Shown here: piece after piece, positions 1-15,100 of the stretch
Layout: every line of letters starts with the position of its first letter
Position numbering within the stretch: the stretch's first letter is position 1
DNA from: Epiperipatus broadwayi
Taxonomy: Eukaryota > Onychophora > Udeonychophora > Euonychophora > Peripatidae
Assembly (NCBI GenBank): GCA_028023455.1
Contig: JAQFVV010012402.1
Span: 12,690,292-12,754,291 of the forward strand
Direction of reading: 5' to 3'
Length of the DNA stretch: 64,000 nucleotides
Position numbers and translations under genes: made by a program
The notes under the pieces: model-generated
Database searches by the model: none
What the model was told of the DNA's origin: nothing
The model's input: only the letters and a program-made list of their open reading frames with translations

Positions 1-84
1 TGCAAAACTAAATTCTAATACTAATTTAAATTGAATATAAAAGATTTCTAATAATAATGAATTAAAATTTCAAAAACAAATTAC

Positions 85-161
85 CTTACAGCACCAAATA
101 TAATTTCCATAGCATTTTCACTAAAAAGAATTAAAATAGGCCTTCTTTCTGCAGGTTTACC
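85..161 (-). CDS. XPO5: XPO5 exon 7
   Basis: 77 nt, entering in phase 0 after ATTATTTAG and leaving with 2 nt before GTAATT. Encodes GKPAERRPILILFSENAME then IIFGAV, the counterpart of the family's 'GK.E.RKPL..LF...AM'. It is the last exon in the window; exon 8 must start with one base completing an AG_ codon. Confidence 0.93.
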
Positions 162-3100
162 CTAAATAATATTAATAAAAACATTATGATAATAGTAATA
201 TGCATATATCTATTTGTTTTACTAAAGAATAAAAATTTCATATATATATATTTATTCATAAATATTGTTCTCACTTTTCAGTAATTATAAATTTTAATAT
301 TTATTTCAAAAAAGCCTTTTATTACATAATTAATAAAATATGTATTGGAAAAACTTAACTCTGAAGTCTGTTTATAAGCATTATTTATTCTTTAGTAGGC
401 TACATTTTTAAGATCATAAATACTGTATATTTAATTTATAACATAATAATAATTCATTTAATTTTCATGACTTACATAATCATACATCTAAATAATCTAA
501 ATTTCTTGTATAATAAATGTTTAACTAAGTTAATATGCATTTTCAGCATTGATTTTATAAAAAATACATTTAAAAATATAACAATTATTCATAATCTAAG
601 TTTTAAATTAGATTTGTTAATTGTTCTATGAATAGATTACTTAATATTCTCTTGGCTTTATTTTTATTCAATCTAAAATAATTACTTTATAATACAATTA
701 TAAGAATAAATATAATAATTTTATGTTATTTATATAAATACTTATATGTCCAATGTTTGTACAATGGTATATTTTATCAAACAGATCTCAATATATAAAA
801 CGCACAGAGATATCACATTCCACATGTAGTGCTTGATTACCATTTTCATAAATTTGAATTCACTACAATTCCTATTAGCTTCCAAAGAGAATTGATAGTG
901 ATCTATATTTCTGAGGTCACTATTGCTGAATATTTATAACAAAGTTACTATGGCAACAAGACAATTATTAGAAGTGGCATTTATCTAATGAAATGTCACT
1001 TGATGCATATATGAGATGTAAGCCATTTTTTTAAAAAAAATATCATCCTTCTATATGAACAACAAAAATTTAAAATTTTACCATGAAAAAAAATTTGGGG
1101 GGAGTGATAAAAAAAAAATAAAAAAGATTAAAAAAATAAAAAAAAAAACAGAAAAAAACTCACTTCAGGGTATATATTTTTTAAAAAAATTTTTTTTTTA
1201 TTATAAAAAAAAAATAAAATCACCTACAATACGCCAATATTTAAAAAATACAAATCTATAAACAAAAAAAATATTAATTAAAAATAAAAATTAAAAATAA
1301 AAACTCCCCAAAAAAAAAACTTTACTAAAAAAAAATAAAAAAAAAAAAATTTTTTTAAAAAAATTTTAAAAAAAAAAAAAAAAAAAAAAAATTCAAAATA
1401 TGAGATTTATTGTTTATAAATAATCACAAAAAGTAAAAAAAAAAAACTTATACAAAAATGAAATTTTGCATGTAAATTATGATCGAAGAATATGAGGAAA
1501 ATAACAAAAAAATAAGTATTGAATATGATCTAGTAAGCATTTTGTGATAAATAGTACCTTGTCATTTGTTCATTATGAATGAAAGCATAATTCAAGAATG
1601 GTGTGTTTTTACATTCAGTTAAAAAATGTCAAGCTACTTTATACATCACTATATTTAAGCACTATCAGTCTATTCACCAAACTTATCTCCATCTAATTTA
1701 TATGTCTTTTCAGAATAAAACTATGTTTAAATGAAGACAGCTTTTGTTAACAAAAAATGAGAAAATAAATCTATGGAGCTTCACTACAGCAAAATAATAT
1801 ATGATATTGCATTGAAGATTGGCAACATTGTACTAAGTTGTGTGCAAATTAAAGAGAATTACTTTGAATATAAACATAAGTGATTTACATAATTTGGCAA
1901 ATAAAGAATTGCAAGACAAGTAATGAGAGTAAGTACAATAAAAATGAAAATCAAAACATCATCAATACTTCAAAAAAAATCAAAATAACTAGTAAATTCA
2001 TTTAATGAAATCAAATAAATGCCAGCTCAATGTTCACAATATTGTATTACATTGCAAATTAATTGTGATAATGAAAATAAAAAAAAGAATATTCACAATA
2101 AAAATATGAGAGATTCAGTAATTCCAAAATAAATTAGTTCAACACTGCAACAAACTAGGTTAGAGCACATTTGCAATTAATGAATGTAAAATATTAACAT
2201 CTAAAGTGAGAGAAACTTAACTCAAGTAGCAATCATGTGAATAGAATGAAAAAACTATATAAGCAAATAAAGTTGATAAGCTGCAATTATAAGCAGTCTG
2301 TTTTAATACGGTACATCAGAAATCAATAGTTCCAATTTTATTATTTGAAGTTTAAATATTTATAATTATTATTAAACGGAAATCACTTGCTTGTCAATTA
2401 AATTAATAATTAGATAAAAATTGGAATGTAATAAAATGCAATAGACAGTCAACCTTCTATTGATTCACATTAATAGTGAATGATAGAAATAACTATGCAC
2501 ACTAGCAGAGTTCCATGAAATATACTAACTCGCTCTATTAGCAGTCAAGTCAACACTGAGAAAAGTTGGCTAATAAATATATTTTTTTCTGATAGTCAAA
2601 CAAAACCCAAAAGCAAAGAATACCTTATGAAAATATTCTACTTCAGAAATCAATAAAAGAGCACTAAAAAAAAAAAAAAAAATAGAATGCTAATCCTGTA
2701 TCTACTCAACTTTCAAATATGATAACTAATTTACTTCTGACAAAAACCTTCAAATAACTATCATAAAACACATACTAGCTGCTTCAGTGTGATATTTTGA
2801 TTACTATTTAATAATTTTAACTGCCATACAGTTGACTTCATCATTGCCATTAGATTTCTAATTTTATCTCCAAGTACTTTAACAATTTTATTTAAGAAGT
2901 GCTCCTTTAATAGTAAATAAACTAGAAAATATATTCACTTTTCTAAATTATATTATTTAGGTATCTGTTGTAATTGAAATATTATGAGAAAAGATTATTA
3001 TTATTAAATAAAAACAAATTCTTGCAAATGAAGTTTAATTTAAAGATGTGATACTAAAAACCATTGCAGGATTTCTGAATTTAGGTGAAATGAGAAGTTA

Positions 3101-6100
3101 GTTCTGTCATAAATAGCAGATGTTGCTTTATTTCTAGCAGTATTAGAGTTACAGAATAGAATATTCTTTCAAAACTAACAAATAGTACAAGAATGTAGCA
3201 GGAAAAAAAAATGTCATGATTCTAGGCAATTAGTGAATGAGAGAGCAAAATAGTACCTCACGAATTATTAATCATGAATAAATTGCAATACTTTAAATCA
3301 ATAAAGTGAAGTAAATCTAGAATTTAGTTTACATTATTGATCGAATAGTTGTTTACAGTGACTTGAGACGAAGTTAATAAATCTTGCTTTGGATCACAGA
3401 AATGACTGAACTGAAGAATTAAATCTGCTATTACAATGCCAGGTTTTCTAATGATACACTGAGTAAAGATGATGATGACAAAGAATAACATTTATTGGTA
3501 ATGATTACAGTCGAAATGAAAATAGTTTTAACATCATAAAAGCCAATCCTTCTCTTGCCAAGATGCTGAAGATATATGAAGTGATGAGATTGTTAAATAA
3601 AAAAGATATTAATGTTGATTGCTTTAATACACGTGTTTTAATGAAAAACGTTGGAAAAAATATGAAAATTTCCTAGCTTTATTTATGGATTTACATCATT
3701 CATACTAAAAGTAACATAAATAATATTAAGTATGATTCAACTGCGAAATTTTTCTTGAATATCTGGACTGAAGAATAGATATATCAGTGTTTATTATGAT
3801 TATCTAAACCAAATAATAATCATTCAGAGAATGGTTTGATTATTTACAAAAATTAATCACCATTTCAGCTTTAGTCTTTAGAAGATCAAATGCTAAAAAG
3901 GGAGAATAATGGTAACTGCGTTTTTTAATATTTCCCTACTCACCCCCATCCTAATTTGAAAAAAAAACTTGAAAGATTTAGTTTATTATAAAATATAATT
4001 TTAATTTAAAAAAGAAAAATGGAGTTCTTTTATTAAAATTGAATTTTAAAAAAGTTAAATCTCCTTTCATGTTAATAGTGCATAATATGAAAATTATTTT
4101 TTTAACAAATGAAAACAAGTACTTCAATATATCTCAAGAAATCCTCAAACCACAGAAGGCAAACAAGAATTGAAGGCTATGTTACCGTATATATTATATT
4201 TTGTTCAAGTGTTTGAACTTTATATGTACTGGAAATTGTTTACATTAGTATGGTATGTAAGTCAGGATTGTCTAGGTAAATAATTGTTTGCATAATCGAT
4301 AAATGTTGCAATTTCTTACATTTATATGTATATATATGCATGTATCTATCTAAAGACTTGTTTCTAAAAAGCATATAAAAACTTACCTTTCTATTTACAA
4401 CTTGTAAAAGGCATTCAACTGATGATAAATGCAAAAACTCATCTGAGAGTAGCAAACATAGCATTTCTAAAAGCAATCCTTTATCATCTATGATGTAATC
4501 AATAGCAATCCATTCAACAAATCCAGTCAAAGTCATAAGAATAGCTTGACTAACTTTGCAGTGACATAAACTCTACAAAAATAAAATATATGCTTACATA
4601 TATGTAGATAATATATAGATGTATAAATATGAACAAATATACTTTATATCTAAGCAATATATAATTTACTACTAATAAAGTTTATTTTATAAATATATAT
4701 ATATAAAGCAAATTAAAGATTAGTCATGAGATAAGTCTTTTTTTTAAGTATAAGTTCAAATCTAAAATATGAGAAAAAGATCATCCAAAGAAATTGGTCT
4801 TGATATATGTGGAATTGAACTTGGAATAGTTCCTTATTATCTACATCTTTCAAAAACTGCTATAATTTTCAAGTAAATTTGTTAAGAAAGTACAGTCTAA
4901 ACAAAATGGTCTTTTTTTTTTTTAATTTTAAAAAGAAATAAACAACTGTTAATGAACATGTACACAGAAAAGATAGATTTTTAAAAAATAATAATTCAGT
5001 TTTATTACTGCCCAGTATGCTTTTGATATATCATGTATACCATATTCATAGTTTATAGTAACATGACTAGATTTCTTGGTATTAGTGTATTTGTCATAAT
5101 TAATTAGTTATTCAACATATTAAAATTTATTAAAATAGCCCACTTCTTTGATAGAGGGATGCTTGTATCCTTTCTATGGGTTATTTGAATAAATTTTATT
5201 ATGTTGAATAGCTAATTAATCATGACATATATACTAATAACAAAAAATCTAGTCATATTACTATAAGCTATGAATATGGTATACATGATATATCGAAAGC
5301 ATGCTAGGCAGTAATAAAGCAGAATATCTTTTTTTTCACATCTACTTTTTCTACATATGTGTTCATTAACAGTCGTTTATTACATTAATTCAGAAAAGAA
5401 GAAAATAATTAATATTTGAATTTTAAAAAAAAAGTAAAAACAGAAGTTGACTAATTTATACAATTATCTCTAAAACAAAATTATGTAGAAAATTCTCCAC
5501 TTATGAAACCCAACTTTCATAGATCTTGATGCCTTGAATTATAAAGCGTAAAACATTAAAAAAAAAAGATAATCAAGTTAATGCAGCTCCATGACCTCTT
5601 GTATTTTGCATAGTGTGAACATTTTGTTAAAAAATATTTTTGTATTCTTCCCTATGTCTAATGGAAAGCATGTACCTGTTACTAAATATAATTATTTATC
5701 AGATTATATAATTCCAATCATTCAGTATCCAATTTTTATGTTTGCCAACCTACCATGTCTGTAATGGAGCATTCATATCAAAAACATATGACTTTAAAAT
5801 GCAAACTGACTTTATTTTTGTAATATTTTTGGCTATAACTTTTGAAATACTTCACAGTAAGCAGTGATTTCTGGCCACAATTAATTTTATCAAATTTCAC
5901 TCTCCCAATCATATTTAAGCAGATTAAATAATTCATCAGATAGCATCCTATATTAACAGTTGAATATAACTTTTTTTTAAAATCAGATACTATATTTTTC
6001 TCAAGGATTTATGAAACTGATATTAATTTCTTATAAGATATTTCTTATTTTCCTCTTAAGATTTTATCTATAATATATATATATTTTTTACAATATCAAG

Positions 6101-9100
6101 TATTTCCATTACTTTGCTGCATGATGTCAAAAATAAAGACATAAATATTTAATCAATATTCTCATTATTTTGTCCAATACATATAACTACATAATAATGG
6201 AATTTCTACATTTATATAATAAAATATATAGATACATATTTATTTTTAAAAATTTAATTTGAAAAACTATTTATGAATCAAAAAATTAATATATTAAAAC
6301 AAACCTTTTGTTTCTCTTCTTCGTTTAAACTTGTTTTCTGCACATAATATATATATATATAATAATTATATAAAAATATTTTTTATAAATTTTATTTATA
6401 TTAAGACATATAAAAATTAGAATTGATTATAATTATTATTTATCCAGAATATAATTATGTATATATAATGATTATAAAAAGCATTATGTTAGTAATTGAT
6501 TTATTTCATTTTTCAAATAAAACAAATAAAATCTATTTAATACAATGTTGAAGAAAAGCTACAGGTGATGAAGGGGATTCCTCTGAAACCTGTGCTGCAA
6601 GTTTTTTGGTTATAATTTACAAATCAGAATTTGGTTATTACAGATAATATTTATATCATATTTTCACAATGACTTAATAAAAAAGGTTTAAATGATCTGA
6701 TTCATAGTAGTGTTAATGTAAATAGTAAAATTCACATCATTTTACAAAATTTAGAAATTCTTAAAAAATGAGATAGAAAAAAATCATATTCGAACAAAGA
6801 CTTTTATGAATCAGCTTTACACACCCTAAAAATAAATAATAAAGATTTATACAAAGAAAAAAAAGTATTAATTTTGAAAAAGCAATCACAAAAATGATTC
6901 ACGTAAGATATTTTAAGCATAGATACAATACTTTGGATAATATATTCCTTATCTGTAAATGCATAAAAAAGCATACATGTTTATTTATGTTTACACATAT
7001 ATGCATACATCATAAAAAATATACTTTATTTATGACATTCTAAGACATATATATTTATACTTACAAATGGCATAAAAAAATATATATATATTTTAGATAT
7101 TTAAATTGGCTAGCTATCATGAAATTAAAAATATTCCTTATATATTTGTTTTTTGCTTCAATAATTTATTTCTATAAATCTTTATTGTTTTATCTTTATA
7201 CTTTTTAAAACAACTAATTATCATTCTTATACTTCAAAATACTTGCACATACAATGCAAAAATATATTCAATCAGATTTCATCTGTTAAGACAAAGTCAT
7301 ACAATTTCCTCACGGGACATAAACTGATGCTGACGTATTTATTTATGTAAATTATATTAATGTATTCTACATAAATAAAGAGCTTTGCTAATTGCTCAAC
7401 AAGCTTTGTGTTAGCAAGAGAAAGCATTTAAAATACCTCTATCAGAAACCACACCCAAACCCCAGACCAACGGTTTCGTGCTTTGGCACTCCTCTGTGAG
7501 GCGCTAGGATAGTTTCAGACATTTAAACTAAAAATATCAATCCAAAGTCAGCATTTATCTAAGAGTTAACCATTGAGTCGAAAATCTGAAATTTTCAGAT
7601 ATTTAAATGTCTTCAAATCCAGCTATTTAACTTAAATAGCTATATGGGGCTGAGATCTTCAGCCAAACCACATATTAGTAGTCTTAGCAATATAATATCA
7701 CTTAAGACTTAAAGCAAAGATTAAAAATAGTCATGTATCACATTACCTCACTTCTTTTTTTAAGCTTGTAAAATATAAACAAAAAGCTTTGCCTATTGCT
7801 CAACAAGTTTTGTGATAAATGCTTAACAAAAGAAAGCATTTAAAATACCCCTATCAGAAACCATATCCAAATCCCAGACCAATGATTTCATGCTTTGGCA
7901 CTCCTCAGTGAGGTGCTAGGGTAATTTCAGACACTAGAAGCTATGATAAATATGCCTCAACATGTAAAAAGATAAAGGATTGTGAATTACCTCCAAGAAT
8001 TCATTTTAAGTCCAGAGAAAAAATAAATTTCTGAACTTGGGGAAAATGTGTTATGTATATTTAAATACCACAATAAAATGGTTAATTGTACAATGTATAT
8101 ACATGTCTGTAAAATACATACACAGTAATTTAAAAATTTAGTTTCTTAAGAATAGTAAACTTAAATAAATAAAATATTACGTAATCAGAAAAGATTAATT
8201 TTTCTTTTCTTTATTTAGCTGTCGTCATTAGTTGCTGTAAAAACTTCATATTTTAGCATCCAAGTTATGAAAAAAAATCAATACTGTATTATGAAATGAT
8301 ACTTGATGAAGCGTTACTGAATTCACAGTGTGTATGATCACTTATTGGACATGATGTAATCCTAATTAATTATCTATTCAAAGCTTGATATTAACCTACA
8401 TTAAAATTATGCCTGCACATATGTTAAATAAAAGCCCTCTCTCATGTAATATCTGCAACTTTAGAGAGATGAAGAAACATGACCTAAATCCTTTAAAAAA
8501 TATAAAGCAGCTAAAGAACTTGAAAACCTTAATATTTCTAAATCTTCAAGAGTGGATTCTACAGCATCTAAAATAAGTGCACCAAAAAAAAAAATATACA
8601 AACAGACTTCATAATATAAAAACAAAACAAATGAAAAAAAAAAATGAAAAGGAATTGACAAATATTAAGCTTAACAAAAAAAGGATTTATAACTGGAGAC
8701 TATAACAAAACTTTTAGTATTAATAGATGTGATCACATGAAAGATGGTAAAATTTATAATAATTTTATTCACGTACTTCATTACTTATTTACATTTTATA
8801 ATTTAAATTAATAGTGTAATAATATTTTGTATATCTTAATGTATAGCATTAAGTTTAATAGAATAATGTAGACCAATTTAATCAAAGAATATTATTGCAA
8901 AATAATTTTTTTTTTTTTTGTTATTTATTAATCTAGCCTCTTCTTTCTCTGTTCATAAATTCTTATCATTCAAATAGAAATAAATTATATAGTGTGATGT
9001 GAACGAATTGCTTGTATTAATATTGTTTGATTAAAATAAAAAAAAATAATTTGTAATAGCTTGTGAGATAGTAGTTCATAATCTACCAAATTAGTTGTGG

Positions 9101-12100
9101 TATGATTTAATAATGCTGATGATATCACTCTGGTTTAAACCTAACAAATTCTTGCTGTGTCCAGAGGCATTCTGTTTCCTGCTGAATTGCAAATAATTAA
9201 AGAAATACTAAGAATAATGCGAAATGGCTAGGCAAGTAATTTAAAGATAACAAAGTTTTATTTACGGAGGGTTAAACATGAAGATAATAAATCATTAGCA
9301 ATGTTATACGATATATATTATACACTTTATATACATATCTCACTAAACATAATATAGCGATCCGAAGGCTTACACAATACTATTATAGATTGATATGACC
9401 TATTGTGAGTCCCTAAGTTTATTTTCGTACATCAGGAGGTAAACTTCTCCACAAGGCTAAGGTAAAATAGAGGTGAGGAGCACCTGTCATATGGCACGTC
9501 TGCATTCCTGGAGCTTCACCTAACAAGTCAATGTTCTTGTTCTTCTACATGCACTCCTGGGTGTTGTAGAATGTCCCTTTTGATTGGCCATCAACTCCTC
9601 ACATGGTGGTCCATCTCTAGAGTACCCATATTCCATTCTCGTGATCAGATAGTGCAGTTCACATTCCAATTATCTGTTTTTAGCAATGTGTTTTCATTAT
9701 CATCAAATATGATTGGGAACTAAACATTCCAGTTTTGCACTGACTTTCTTTACTTTAACTAAGATTAATATCTCTGCTAATACTGATTATTTATCAGTAT
9801 AGCTAAGCTTTATAAGTATAAGTATAACGGTCAGGATGTGATGATCAGAGTCTTACGTATCTGCCGTACAGGGCGCCACCAGACACTTAGAACCTGGAAA
9901 ATTTATAGAGTAGGCAGATACGCACTGTTAAAGACCCAACTTTTATTTATTAAGACTATCAGCCCTTGCCACTAGTTCATGGAGATGCAGAGATTTGTTT
10001 AAAAGAAATATATTAATATTTAAAAAAAAATGAAAAAAGCCACTACCAGTAATTAACACACAAACATTTATTAACGCACATATAAATAAAATTGAGGAAT
10101 AAAATTTATTATTTAAGGTGGTTATTAATTTTTAAATTTAAATTTTTATTTTAAACAATCCGCACAGATGAATTTGATAATATTTTTAAGAGTGTCGAGT
10201 ATAAATAAACTACATAGATTGCATTTGACAGGAAAATATTCTATCCCTTATTTAACCTTAGGCCAAAAGTTCGCAATCAAACCAACATCAATCCATCTGA
10301 TATATCGATGTATTCAATGCAGCATGAATACGACAGCACAAAATACCATACTGTCAGGAATGTACATCTGAACAGCATGGTTATAGAAGACATTGACTCT
10401 CGTCCAGTACAGGAATACTATATCTGTCTGGCGAGAAGAACAATAAAAAAAAACTCCATAGGAAGGGACTGCGTTTTCCATCTTACTATCCCATTCCATA
10501 GGCTAAAAGGGTTATCCAAGGAGCAGGAAATACCATCTGCTTCCAATGGTCAGTGAGATATGGAACTTATTTTGCCAAGTGTGGCGTATAATAGGATCCT
10601 GCACATAGCGAATCTCACGCTACATTTACTAATTACACCAATATATCCAATCGATTAACCCAATTTAACTACGAAATAAATAACCTAAGATTAACCCCCC
10701 ATTAATTAATATAACTTTACAAATCTATGCAGCCATTCATGCCCGACTTAAATTTAGCATTTATACAATTTAGTCAATAAATATTTATAAAAAATATAAA
10801 AAAATGGAAATGATTAAATTAGCAAACTCAAATGTATAAAAATTAAACATTAATAATTGATTTGAAAAGTCAGATTAAAGTTCATTTTAAAAACTTTAGG
10901 TTTAGCTTGTCAAATCTTGAAAGTTCTTAATTATTTTTTTTTAAATTGTATAGTTCATACTTTACAGTAGAAAAGCTCACGATTCCTTGGGCCAATTCCC
11001 GTGAAGATTTTATTAATGGAAAACTGGTCTGTTGTTCATACCGTAGTTCTCAATCCAGAGGCTGCCTTAGCTGGTTCAATCCTGGTACTATTTAATTGCA
11101 GTACCCATATGATTCAGGGTCTGCAACAGTACCATTCATAATTCAACAGTCATTTCATTTGAAATAAATGAGAGAGTGTGACAAGTGCATCTTATCATCC
11201 CTCTCAAAAAAAAATCAAGCTGGAACTGTTCTTAATTTCAATATTTTTCTTTTAATACACATCGTCCGGATTCACTGAACAATCAATCATTTTCATTAGG
11301 GTCTGAGCATTGGTTTCTGCTTCTATTGGACATTCTGCTTCAGAGCGGGAAACAATCTTTAATTTTTATCTATATCTTTCATCTGACTTTTTAATTATAC
11401 AAGATCCCCAAGGGCTAGTTTGCTTTTCGATAATTAATAACACAATCACTTCCATTTTGAGATTTCAGGAATTAATTAATAACTGTTTCTATTTTTACTT
11501 ATGTTACTTTTTACTAAAATATTTTATATTTAGATCTTTTTTTTTTATTTAAAAAAAAAATACTCTTAAAGTTTTGCATCTGTGCGAATATATATATACG
11601 TTTAACACCTGTTTCTATTTTTACTTATGTTACTTTTTACTAAAATATTTTATATTTAGATCTTTTTTTATTTAAAAAAAAATACTCTTAAGGTTTTGCA
11701 TCTGTGCGAATATATATATACGTTTAACAACTCTTTAATTTTTTAGCTTTTAGTTTTTATTTATGAACTTAAGTTTTTATTTTAATCTTAAATTAATGTA
11801 ACAGTATATTCCCATATTCCATTCTTGTGATCAGATAGTGCAGTTCACATTCCAATTATCTGTTTTTAGCAATGTGTTTTCATTATCATCAAATCTGATT
11901 GGGAACTAAACATTCCAGGATTGCACTGACTTTCTTTACTTTAACTAAGATTAATATCTCTGCTAATACTGATTATTTATCAGTATAGCTAAGCTTTATA
12001 AGATTTACTCTTTTATTTAAAATTATTTAATTAATCTAAGTGCTTTTTAAAATAATGTGTATGCCTTGAGCATACACGCACATACGTTTACTTTTACAGA

Positions 12101-15100
12101 TATATCACTTTACCAAATACTACTTATTTTATGTGTGTATATATATATGAATATAAACACATACTTAGAAATTCTTAATCCCTAGAGGGTCTAATTTCCC
12201 TTCAATTAATTAGGAGTAGTTTAATGGTCTGGAAAGGTAACTGTGGTCTATAATATTTTTATGAATATAAAAGTTTGACCATTAGTATAATTTATGATTA
12301 AACAAAATTATATTTCCCGACTATCTTGTGTCATCTCTGAGTTATTTGGATTTAAGTGTGAAATCAGAAAAAGTTATCTTTTTAATATTAAACAATAACT
12401 TTTCAAATCTATATAATTGGCACTTAATATGGATGTTCTCATTTCTAAATTCTCAGGATCATTATAATATATATACATTTATTCAGTTATTTCTACAGAA
12501 AAATTACTAGTATAAAACTGATATTTTAAAAATATTTTATTGACATAACAAAATTTGTACAGTTGAATACTATAATACATTTTGTTAATGTTGGCACAAT
12601 TCCATTGCTGGTATTGGCTTCTTCCATAAAGGCTGGCTTGGTAATGTGGATGTCCTAGGTCTGGTAGATGCATGGCAGAGCCATTAACCACACTAACAGA
12701 TTACTGTGTGAGTAAGTAGCATTCCATTCTGTTGGTACTGTCCACCCATTTGAAGTTGGCTCTATAATGGTGACGTATCAGAACTGGTATTCATGTAGCA
12801 CATGCAATGTGTTTTGTTTAAAGAAATGCCTGATGGCATTTTGATATGACCGAGGGAGTTAATTCCTCAGACATTGATAGCAGAGATTAAACATTTATTG
12901 TTATCCATTGTAAGATGGCCCACTAGATTCCACTGCAGACGGTTTTCTTGTAGTATCAGAAGTCTCTCTTTTTGGGGTTAATTTCCATGCAGATATTTGG
13001 AGGGATGTTTAATTCCGAAGTGGGGAGATCCGCAGGCAAAATATTGGTAGAATAACCAGTTACCAGTTCAGATGGGAGATGGATCTTGCGTTTCTTTTTT
13101 GTGGCTCCTTTATGCTTATTGTTAGGTGCATTTGATGTCGTGGATTTGGACTTATGCCTCGGTGGGAATACCATCTCCTCCTCTGCTGAGCTAGAACTGG
13201 ATACGACCTTTAGTTTTCTTTTGTTTCTGGCGCTGGAAGTAATGCATGTCTCCATCTCATCTGCAGACCAGGAAGAGGCGGCATCTATAGGTGGTGTTAG
13301 ATACAGAGTGCTATTTTCATTAGTCTCTGCTATCAGTGTGGCGCTAGGGCTTTGTGAGACATTATATTTACCTTGTACGGAGTTAGGTTTAGGTATATCC
13401 ATCTTTTTTTTTTGAGTTGATTTGATTTTGTTCTTTATTGTGTATACCAGCCCTATTACCAGATGTTATGGCTGAGCCCGTACTTAGGCCTTCATGGAAA
13501 TTTTTTAGGCTCATTATTGGAGGAATCTTTTGATTTTTGGTTTTTGTGACCATTGTTAGGTGATGGGTTATGCTTGTTATCCTGATGAACATTTATTAAG
13601 GAGGGACTATTGGTTTCATGTATTAGGATATTTTTAGACTTTTTATTTGTTTGCTTTATGTTAAATTCATCCTGCAGTTCTACATTGTTGTATTGTGCAC
13701 TCGGTTGTTTTGAAGTATGTTGCACCTCCAGAGCTGTATGGGAAGTCTGTTGTTGCCTACATGTGTGAGTGCGATCTTTTTTTTGACCACAAGATGTACA
13801 TATTCGATTCATACACTCCTTGATCAGATGTGTTCTTTGGCCATAGTAGAAGCACTGTGGCCTAACTCCTGCAAAAGAAAGTATCATGAGAGTCTTTAGC
13901 CTTCAACACTATCGGAATGTCTGTTGGCACTATTTCCTTTTTCAGGAACAGTCTAAATGTAGCTGTGTTCTACAGAATGTTATTAAATATTTTATCAATT
14001 GGAAGGTAGGTGAAACTAGTCACCTTGCCAAATGTTCCAATATCTCTTTATAAATAGGATTCATTGATACCTATAATGCAATTTTTTATCGACCCATTCA
14101 GAGTGGATGATCTGTTTATATCTACAGGTACTATGATCTTGTCATACAATACTTTAAATTTGCTTTTAAAGTTATTCCTGCTAGCCCAGGTCTTGAATTC
14201 AACTGCTATATAGCAGTCATTTGGATGTGTACAGATCCTATGTATTTCATCCTAAATATTTGCCCTTTTGATTAGGTCATATAAGGTATTTATTGGGAAT
14301 TTAAACAGAGAACACTTTAGGTCCATTACTGCTAGAATAATGCTCTTATCGTTGCTATAGTTAGCCAGCGATTTCAGAAGAATGTTTGGAATAGTAAGGT
14401 TAAAATTAGTGATAATAGTTTCCATTTGCTCCACCGAAAGTTGATTTAGTGAGATGTTGCCTTCGATTGGATTCACTTGAACCATATCATCTGCATGGTG
14501 TGGCTGCTGTTCTATTAGATCAAGGATGTCCATGACAATAGTATTTTGATTTGCATTGCTGCCTTGCTGATCAGAATTGTGACCTGCAGGAAGATAAGGT
14601 TGGCCATTGCTGGAGTGGTTAACTGACCCAGCTTGTGTTATTCCAGCCCGGGCTGCACTAGCAAATGACATAGGGAGTGTGATACATTTAGTCTCATCAG
14701 CAGGGTTGGTTAGTAGTTTAGTGTAATTTGCATTATTTGGGTTTGTGAGATTTATGAAGTTATGATTAAATTTATCTTGTATTCCAATTAATAAGGTATG
14801 TTTTGGAGTAACAGGAGGGGAGACATGATTGTGACAAGTGGTGGTTGGTGGATGGCAAGTTATGGTATGAGATTCTAACAGATAATCAGACAATTGTGTT
14901 TGCAAATTTTTTTTTTTCTCATTTGGATGGGATATTTTTTTGAGCCATCCCACGTTATTTCTAGTGCTGTTGTGAAAATTTAAACTGGGATATGATTCAC
15001 TATCTATTTGGTTATGACTAGATAGTGATTCTGTGCTGATATTGTTATTTCATAATGACATGTAAAAATAAATGTAATTTTTATTCTTTTTTATAAGAAA

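Larger units (their letters stand above)
9231..12002. mobile_element. Composite LTR-like repeat cluster
   Basis: This stretch is less AT-rich than its surroundings. A 192-bp sequence occurs twice in direct orientation at 9625-9816 and 11811-12002, with about four mismatches. Between them lie short open frames of unknown type (10168-10556) and an inverted pair around a CATCTGTGCG core (10159 and 11577/11700). I read it as a decayed, possibly nested element, perhaps an LTR retrotransposon with one truncated LTR, but no protein domain is recognisable. Confidence 0.45.
12530..15062 (-). mobile_element. Decayed non-LTR retrotransposon (LINE, L1/Tx1-like layout)
   Basis: A minus-strand ORF1 relic with zinc knuckles (15062 to 12953) is followed 45 bp later by the opening of an endonuclease-type ORF2 (12908). 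Beyond about 12840 the ORF2 reading is lost and the sequence runs to an AATAAAATATTTTT-like end near 12530. Most of ORF2, including any reverse transcriptase, is missing, so the copy is internally deleted and dead. The ORF1-CCHC then APE-endonuclease order fits L1/Tx1, Jockey or related clades; the exact clade is not assigned. Confidence 0.72.

Noticed and set aside
1055-1261. Lys/Ile-rich plus ORF
   Set aside because: Arises from A homopolymers; no start context or motif.
10168-10556. Overlapping plus ORFs and an antisense ORF as genes
   Set aside because: Short, overlapping, inside a repeat cluster and without motif; kept only as part of the composite element.
13086-13415. 109-codon plus-strand ORF
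   Set aside because: Antisense to the LINE ORF1 relic, whose minus frame has the composition and zinc knuckles of a real protein.
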